Shown here piece by piece: positions 5,816-9,706 of a stretch of 9,706 nt of DNA (the first letter of the stretch is position 1; each line of letters begins with the position of its first letter). The position numbers were made by a program, and so were the translations under genes. Source of the stretch: Beijerinckiaceae bacterium (lineage in GTDB: Bacteria > Pseudomonadota > Alphaproteobacteria > Rhizobiales > Beijerinckiaceae); assembly GCA_027346205.1 (NCBI GenBank), contig DAIESR010000011.1, forward strand, positions 1-9,706, given 5' to 3'. The notes below the pieces were generated by a model, which was given only the letters and a program-made list of their open reading frames with translations, ran no database searches and had not been told where the DNA came from.

Positions 5816-7222
5816 TCAATAGCGATAATGGTCGGCCTTGAAGGGGCCGGTCTGCGCTACGCCGATATAGGAGGCCTGCGCATCCGAGAGCTTCGTCAGC
5901 TTGGCGCCGACCTTGGCGAGATGGAGAGCCGCAACCTTCTCGTCGAGATGCTTCGGCAGGGTGTAGACCTTGCGGTCGTAATGACCCTGCTTGGTCCATA
6001 ACTCCATCTGGGCGAGCGTCTGATTGGTGAAGGAGGCCGACATCACAAAGGAGGGGTGGCCCGTCGCATTGCCGAGATTGACGAGGCGGCCCTCGGAAAG
6101 AAGGATGATGCGCTTGCCATCGGAGAATTCGATCTCGTCGACCTGTGGCTTGACATTAGACCATTTGAAATTGCGCAGACCGGCGACTTGGATCTCGGAA
6201 TCGAAATGGCCGATGTTGCAGACGATGGCACGGTCCTTCATCGCCCGCATGTGATCCACGGTGATGACGTCGATATTGCCGGTGCAGGTGACGAAAATGT
6301 CGGCGCGGGGCGCGGCATCTTCCATGGTGATCACTTCATACCCTTCCATCGCCGCCTGCAGGGCGCAGATCGGATCGACTTCCGACACCATGACGCGACA
6401 GCCGGCATTGCGCAGCGACGCCGCCGAACCCTTGCCGACATCGCCGAAGCCCGCGACCATGGCGATCTTGCCCGCCATCATCACATCCGTGCCGCGGCGA
6501 ATGCCGTCGACGAGGGACTCACGGCAGCCGTAGAGATTGTCGAATTTCGATTTGGTGACCGAATCATTGACGTTGATGGCGGGCCAAAGGAGCTTGCCCT
6601 CTTTCTGCATGGAGTAGAGGCGGTGGACGCCGGTCGTCGTCTCTTCGCTCACGCCCTTGATCGCCGTGGCGCAGCGGCCATACCAGCCGGGGTTTTCCTT
6701 GAGTCGGCGCTTGATGGCTGCAAAGAGGATTTCCTCTTCCTCGTTGCCTGCCTTGTCGAGGAAGGCCGTGTCGCCGCCCTCGGCACGGACACCGAGATGG
6801 ACGAGGAGCGTCGCGTCACCGCCGTCGTCGAGGATCAGATTCGGCGTCCCACCGTCGCTCCATTCGAAGATCTTGTGGGTATATTCCCAATAATCGAAGA
6901 GGCTCTCGCCTTTGCGGGCGAAAATCGGAATGCCGGCTGCCGCGATTGCCGCGGCAGCATGGTCCTGCGTCGAATAAATGTTGCAGGAGGCCCATCTGAT
7001 GTCGGCGCCGAGGGCCTTGAGCGTTTCGATGAGCACGGCCGTTTGGATGGTCATGTGCAGGGAGCCGGCGATGCGGGCGCCGGCGAGCGGCTGGCTCGCG
7101 CCGAATTCGGCGCGCGTCGCCATCAATCCCGGCATTTCCGTTTCGGCGATCTCGATTTCCTTGCGGCCCCAGCCGGCGAGGCTGAGATCGGTAATAATAT
7201 AATCCGAGAAGGGTTGATTCAT
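5816..7222 (-). CDS. ahcY: Adenosylhomocysteinase (S-adenosyl-L-homocysteine hydrolase)
   Basis: Cytoplasmic NAD-dependent enzyme of the activated methyl cycle. It splits S-adenosylhomocysteine into adenosine and homocysteine and so relieves product inhibition of methyltransferases. It has 468 residues from the ATG at 7222, a normal length for the bacterial form with the internal insertion. Numbering from that start, HMTIQTA is at 56-62, [10 protein letters not shown] at 79-88, the catalytic DDGGD at 132-136, [13 protein letters not shown] with the catalytic Lys/Asp at 217-229, the Rossmann GFGDVGKG at 258-265, CNIGHFDSE at 335-343, and the hallmark C-terminus KADHYRY. A GTG at 7234 would add four residues, but its G overlaps the GGGAG ribosome-binding site (7238-7234), which serves the ATG at 7222 with an 11-base spacing, so the ATG is preferred. 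A promoter with an embedded operator lies upstream, a hairpin follows the stop, and divL is next on the same strand. Confidence 0.97.
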   Translation of the reverse strand: MNQPFSDYIITDLSLAGWGRKEIEIAETEMPGLMATRAEFGASQPLAGARIAGSLHMTIQTAVLIETLKALGADIRWASCNIYSTQDHAAAAIAAAGIPIFARKGESLFDYWEYTHKIFEWSDGGTPNLILDDGGDATLLVHLGVRAEGGDTAFLDKAGNEEEEILFAAIKRRLKENPGWYGRCATAIKGVSEETTTGVHRLYSMQKEGKLLWPAINVNDSVTKSKFDNLYGCRESLVDGIRRGTDVMMAGKIAMVAGFGDVGKGSAASLRNAGCRVMVSEVDPICALQAAMEGYEVITMEDAAPRADIFVTCTGNIDVITVDHMRAMKDRAIVCNIGHFDSEIQVAGLRNFKWSNVKPQVDEIEFSDGKRIILLSEGRLVNLGNATGHPSFVMSASFTNQTLAQMELWTKQGHYDRKVYTLPKHLDEKVAALHLAKVGAKLTKLSDAQASYIGVAQTGPFKADHYRY

Positions 7223-7295
7223 GGCCGCGCGCACTCCCGAAAGCCAAGCTGGAAGAAAGGTCGAGGGTCTATATCAGGGCCATGCCAGTCACACA

Positions 7296-7319
7296 ATAAA
7301 GATATAAGTAAATCTTTAT
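7296..7319. promoter_or_regulatory. Inverted-repeat operator overlapping the ahcY promoter
   Basis: ATAAAGAT (7296-7303) and ATCTTTAT (7312-7319) form a perfect 8-8-8 inverted repeat that covers the -10 box, the whole spacer and the first base of the -35 box. The geometry fits a dimeric winged-helix repressor. SahR, an ArsR-family regulator responding to S-adenosylhomocysteine, controls ahcY and other methyl-cycle genes in many Proteobacteria and is the leading candidate. The regulator gene is not in this window, and I cannot verify the motif against known sites. Confidence 0.55.
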
Positions 7320-7324
7320 GTCAA
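7296..7324 (-). promoter_or_regulatory. ahcY promoter (-35 TTGACA, -10 CTTTAT)
   Basis: On the minus strand TTGACA (7324-7319) is a perfect -35 box. After exactly 17 bases comes CTTTAT (7301-7296), which matches the rhizobial -10 consensus CTATAT in five of six positions. The predicted start near 7288 gives a leader of about 65 bases before the ahcY ATG. The AT-rich stretch contrasts sharply with the GC-rich surroundings. Confidence 0.65.
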
Positions 7325-7546
7325 TTTGGGTGGTCGAGCATAGCCGCAACTTCGGCCGTGCCGCTGGCATCTTTACACGCGAATGTGAGCGCCACGATGG
7401 GGCTCGGCGATGGTGCCCGTCTTCAGCTCGCTCCTTTGTGGAGGCAATTCGACGTTTCATGCGTCCAGGCGCCGTGCCACATGACTGCGGGGTTGATTCC
7501 AGCGCGCAGCTCTGCTTTTTGGGGTTATCCTCGCAGTGGGCAAATC
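7325..7546. other. Intergenic region with no recognised gene
   Basis: The divergent gap between ahcY and the glycosyltransferase spans 7223-7546, and its left part holds the ahcY leader and promoter. In 7325-7546 I see no convincing ORF, RNA fold or strong promoter. It must carry the glycosyltransferase promoter, but no box pair stands out. An in-frame ATG at 7481 could extend that gene by 22 residues. Confidence 0.5.
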
Positions 7547-8407
7547 ATGGCTTCCATTCCGGAAAAAGCGGCGTCATCGAAAAAATACGGAATTGCCATC
7601 ATAGCCAATGACCGCGTCATCGACTGGCTTCTGCCGTTTCTCGAAAGCCATCGGGCCACCAGCGCGGCGATCCCACTCTATCTCATCCCCTATGACGACA
7701 ATATGGCGCGTACGCGCAAGGCAGCGGAGGTCTTCGGCGTCGAAATCGTCGATATCGACAGCGCCCAATTGGATGCGCTGGCACGGCGACTCTATCCTCT
7801 GAATCCCGGCCATCGTCGGCGTTTGCGCAAGCTTTTGGCTCTTACCTTGCCGCTCGATGAAGTCATCTATCTCGACGTCGATATCATCCTCCTGCGGAAT
7901 TTTTCGGAGGTGTTCGGCCGGCTCGTTGTCGGCAAGACGGAGTTCATCGTCGCCAGTCAAAGCGAGGATTACGTCTATAACGCGCGGCATGTGCAATATG
8001 ACTTCCTGCGCGATGTGCTCTTGTTTAACGACGGATTTTTCGCGACCTCGCGCGATATTCTATCCCTGCAGGATTTCTACGATGTGATCGCGGCGGACGA
8101 GAAGATCTTCCACGCTGTTCGGCAACGCGGCGGACTGTTCGCGCAACCGCTGACCAATTTCGTGGTGCATCGGCGTGGATTGAAAATTGCGCAGCTCGAC
8201 GAATGTATCCCGGGTGCTTCGAGCGAAAGCTACTACAAGGCCGAGGGCATCACCCTCACCGAAAATGGGCCGCTCGATCAGTCCGGCAACCAGGTCTATT
8301 TCTGCCATTGGCCCGGCATCAAAGGCTTGCCTGGGCGGCGTGTCTTCGACGGGCTCTGGCACGAATTTGCGCGCCGGGCCGCCGCCCGCATGAAGGAATT
8401 CGCCTGA
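7547..8407 (+). CDS. GT-A fold glycosyltransferase, GT8-like
   Basis: A 286-residue soluble protein resembling nucleotide-sugar transferases of the GT8 type. KYGIAIIANDRVIDWLLPF (13-31) is the first Rossmann-like strand and helix, where the donor nucleotide would bind. LDEVIYLDVDIILLRNF (103-119) carries a DxD metal/nucleotide motif (Asp110, Asp112). FNDGFFATSRD (160-170) matches the family's acceptor-side N-x-G segment, and CHWPGIKG (253-260) resembles the C-terminal His-x-x-Gly-x-Lys diphosphate-binding loop. Donor and acceptor cannot be predicted, and a role in polysaccharide or glycoconjugate assembly is inferred. No signal peptide or membrane helix is seen. The start at 7547 fits the N-terminal fold but has only a weak upstream GTGGG, and an in-frame ATG at 7481 is possible. 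The open frame continues far upstream through ahcY, but that part is only its antisense. The gene converges on the next glycosyltransferase, seven bases away. Confidence 0.78.
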   Translation: MASIPEKAASSKKYGIAIIANDRVIDWLLPFLESHRATSAAIPLYLIPYDDNMARTRKAAEVFGVEIVDIDSAQLDALARRLYPLNPGHRRRLRKLLALTLPLDEVIYLDVDIILLRNFSEVFGRLVVGKTEFIVASQSEDYVYNARHVQYDFLRDVLLFNDGFFATSRDILSLQDFYDVIAADEKIFHAVRQRGGLFAQPLTNFVVHRRGLKIAQLDECIPGASSESYYKAEGITLTENGPLDQSGNQVYFCHWPGIKGLPGRRVFDGLWHEFARRAAARMKEFA

Positions 8408-8414
8408 AAGCCGG

Positions 8415-9683
8415 TCAGAGCTCTTGGCTCAGCAAAAGCGGATCGATCCGCGCGGCCAGCGCATTCACATAGGCGTCGAAGGCAAAGAGGCGTTCGTAGA
8501 GGCGGCGCGTATCGCTCATTGGCCGATCTAGCGCGGGTTTGGGCGCTTTCGCGATCGCGCGCAGCGCCGCAGCGAAATCAGCGGCATTTTCTGCGAGCGT
8601 GACATTGCCGAGCATAGCCGGATCGATGGCTATGCCGCGAAAAGCTTCCCTTGTTGCGATCAATGGGGCTCCACTCGACAGCGCCTCGATCGTCTTGACG
8701 GAGATCCCATGGCCGGATGTCGTCGGCAAGAGGATAGCCGCGGCATTGGCATAGGCGGATTCGAGGTCGTCCATGCGTCCGCAGAACACGCCGGCATGTT
8801 GCGCGAAGAGTGCCGGCGCTTGGGCACAGACAATTTGGTCGATATTTCCGATGATGCGCAGCGGAACATCTGGCGCCTGAGGCCGCACTTCGTTCAAAAA
8901 CCAGGCGATGCTGAGATAATTGGGAAAATTGGCGCTGGCGACAATGATGATGTCGGAACCGCCGGGGCCCGTCGGCATGGATTTGATCGCCGGATAGACC
9001 AGCGCATGCGCTTTGTCCGGCAAGAGTTCGCGCCAGCTTCGCTCCTCCTCGTCATTGAGATGAATCAGGAGATCGGCCTCTCGCATTTCCGCGATTTCGA
9101 GGGCCAACATGTCCTCGAAGCTCGCTTTGGGTGGCAGCCGAAACTGGCTTTTGTTACGCAGCGAAAATTGCCGCGCCTGCATATCATGCGTGTCGAGGAC
9201 GATTGGAGGACCATGCGCGCCTTTGAAGGCGAGTGCCGCGGGCATGCAGAAAAAATGATTGCAATGAATGAGATCGATGCAGGGCAGGGCAAAGAGTTCG
9301 GTCGGAAGTTCTGTACCGCGCGTCGTCGCACAGAGCATGGCCGCCGCATTGCCATGTAGCCATTGTCTTGCCGCGGCGAGAAAGCGCGGCGTGGCCATGC
9401 GCCGTCGCGGCATTCCTGCATAATGACGTTGGTCAGCGATGAGATCGGGCGTCGCGGCAAGATAGGCTTCATGCGCCTTCGAGCCTGCGGTCCAACCGGG
9501 AAAATCACTGATCGCGAGACTATGGACGAGCGCCCCCAGTGCTCGATAGGCATGCGCCTGCATGACGAAGACTTGGTGGCTGCCGCAGGAATGCCACGCT
9601 GGATGAACCAAAAGGACGAGCTTGCCCGCCAATGGTTTTGCACCTTTGGCTAAATCATCCCGCACTTGGTCGAGCGGCTGCAT
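8415..9683 (-). CDS. GT-B fold glycosyltransferase, GT4-like
   Basis: A 422-residue protein with the two-domain layout of family 4 glycosyltransferases. The N-terminal acceptor domain opens with KLVLLVHPAWHSCGSHQVF (21-39), a strand followed by a Gly/Ser loop, and contains CIDLIHCNHFFCMPAAL (135-151) and IVLDTHDMQARQFS (161-174). The donor domain begins near DIIIVASANFPNY (244-256) and includes PLRIIGNID (274-282) and the donor-site helix SGHGISVKTIEALSSGAP (323-340). There the terminal Glu333 of the EX7E motif is kept, but the first Glu position is His325. The sugar donor and acceptor are not predictable. The ATG at 9683 has AGAG a few bases upstream. The frame remains open for the 23 bases to the window edge, so an earlier start cannot be excluded. 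There is no membrane segment, so a peripheral cytoplasmic location is likely. It converges on the GT8-like gene, suggesting a surface-glycan locus extending to the right. Confidence 0.82.
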   Translation of the reverse strand: MQPLDQVRDDLAKGAKPLAGKLVLLVHPAWHSCGSHQVFVMQAHAYRALGALVHSLAISDFPGWTAGSKAHEAYLAATPDLIADQRHYAGMPRRRMATPRFLAAARQWLHGNAAAMLCATTRGTELPTELFALPCIDLIHCNHFFCMPAALAFKGAHGPPIVLDTHDMQARQFSLRNKSQFRLPPKASFEDMLALEIAEMREADLLIHLNDEEERSWRELLPDKAHALVYPAIKSMPTGPGGSDIIIVASANFPNYLSIAWFLNEVRPQAPDVPLRIIGNIDQIVCAQAPALFAQHAGVFCGRMDDLESAYANAAAILLPTTSGHGISVKTIEALSSGAPLIATREAFRGIAIDPAMLGNVTLAENAADFAAALRAIAKAPKPALDRPMSDTRRLYERLFAFDAYVNALAARIDPLLLSQEL

Positions 9684-9706
9684 TGGCTCTTTATGCTTCG
9701 GGGGCC

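Noticed and set aside
7223..7290. A riboswitch for S-adenosylhomocysteine or S-adenosylmethionine in the ahcY leader.
   Set aside because: The leader is only about 65 bases, and I could not find the pairing or conserved bases of a known SAH or SAM class. The inverted-repeat operator explains regulation better. A covariance-model search would settle it.
7269..7460. 63-residue minus-strand frame upstream of ahcY.
   Set aside because: It runs through the ahcY promoter and operator and its sequence looks like translated non-coding DNA.
6056..7546. Open + strand frame continuous with the GT8-like gene, which would make a 783-residue protein.
   Set aside because: This stretch is the exact antisense of ahcY, whose conserved motifs are unmistakable. 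The translated part has no recognisable domain, and the glycosyltransferase fold begins at about 7547.
7318..7611. 97-residue + strand frame in the ahcY-glycosyltransferase gap.
   Set aside because: It starts inside the ahcY promoter, overlaps the start of the glycosyltransferase in another frame and shows no recognisable motif or ribosome-binding site.

Overview
The window is GC-rich alphaproteobacterial chromosome, most likely from the order Hyphomicrobiales (Rhizobiales). The main reasons are a DivL-type cell-cycle pseudo-kinase beside ahcY, a class I aldolase followed by a degenerate ThiE-like gene and a Sel1-repeat gene, GANTC sites clustered in one intergenic region, and CTAGAGC-flanked palindromic repeats. 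A Beijerinckiaceae-like genome is possible, but I hold that only weakly. There are seven protein genes, one cut by the left edge. I saw no rRNA, tRNA, CRISPR array, transposase or phage gene.

Left part (1-2645, + strand): the 3' part of a class I fructose-bisphosphate aldolase, then a thiamine-phosphate-synthase-like protein that has lost most of the catalytic signatures, then a secreted protein with six Sel1 repeats. The last two genes overlap by four bases (GTGA) and are almost certainly cotranscribed. A truncated palindromic repeat lies between the aldolase and the ThiE-like gene. A pair of repeat hairpins fills the convergent gap at 2646-2865.

Middle part (2866-7222, - strand): ahcY (S-adenosylhomocysteine hydrolase, methyl cycle) lies upstream of a large multi-PAS sensor-kinase homologue. 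The kinase homologue has tyrosine where the phospho-accepting histidine should be, but an intact ATP-binding domain, which is the hallmark of DivL, the CckA/CtrA pathway regulator. The 292-base gap between the two genes holds a long hairpin just after ahcY, two smaller palindromes, four GANTC (CcrM) sites within 150 bases and one CtrA-like TTAA-N7-TTAC element. divL is therefore probably transcribed, at least partly, from its own cell-cycle-responsive promoter. ahcY has a clear promoter with a consensus -35 box, overlaid by a perfect 8-8-8 inverted repeat that looks like a repressor operator, possibly for a SahR/ArsR-type regulator.

Right part (7547-9683): two convergent glycosyltransferase genes of different folds, a GT-A/GT8-like enzyme (+) and a GT-B/GT4-like enzyme (-), separated by only seven bases. 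They probably belong to a surface polysaccharide or glycoconjugate locus that continues beyond the right edge.

The most interesting points are the Tyr-for-His DivL protein together with the GANTC/CtrA-like control region upstream of it, and the operator embedded in the ahcY promoter. I did not find a wholly unknown multi-gene system.
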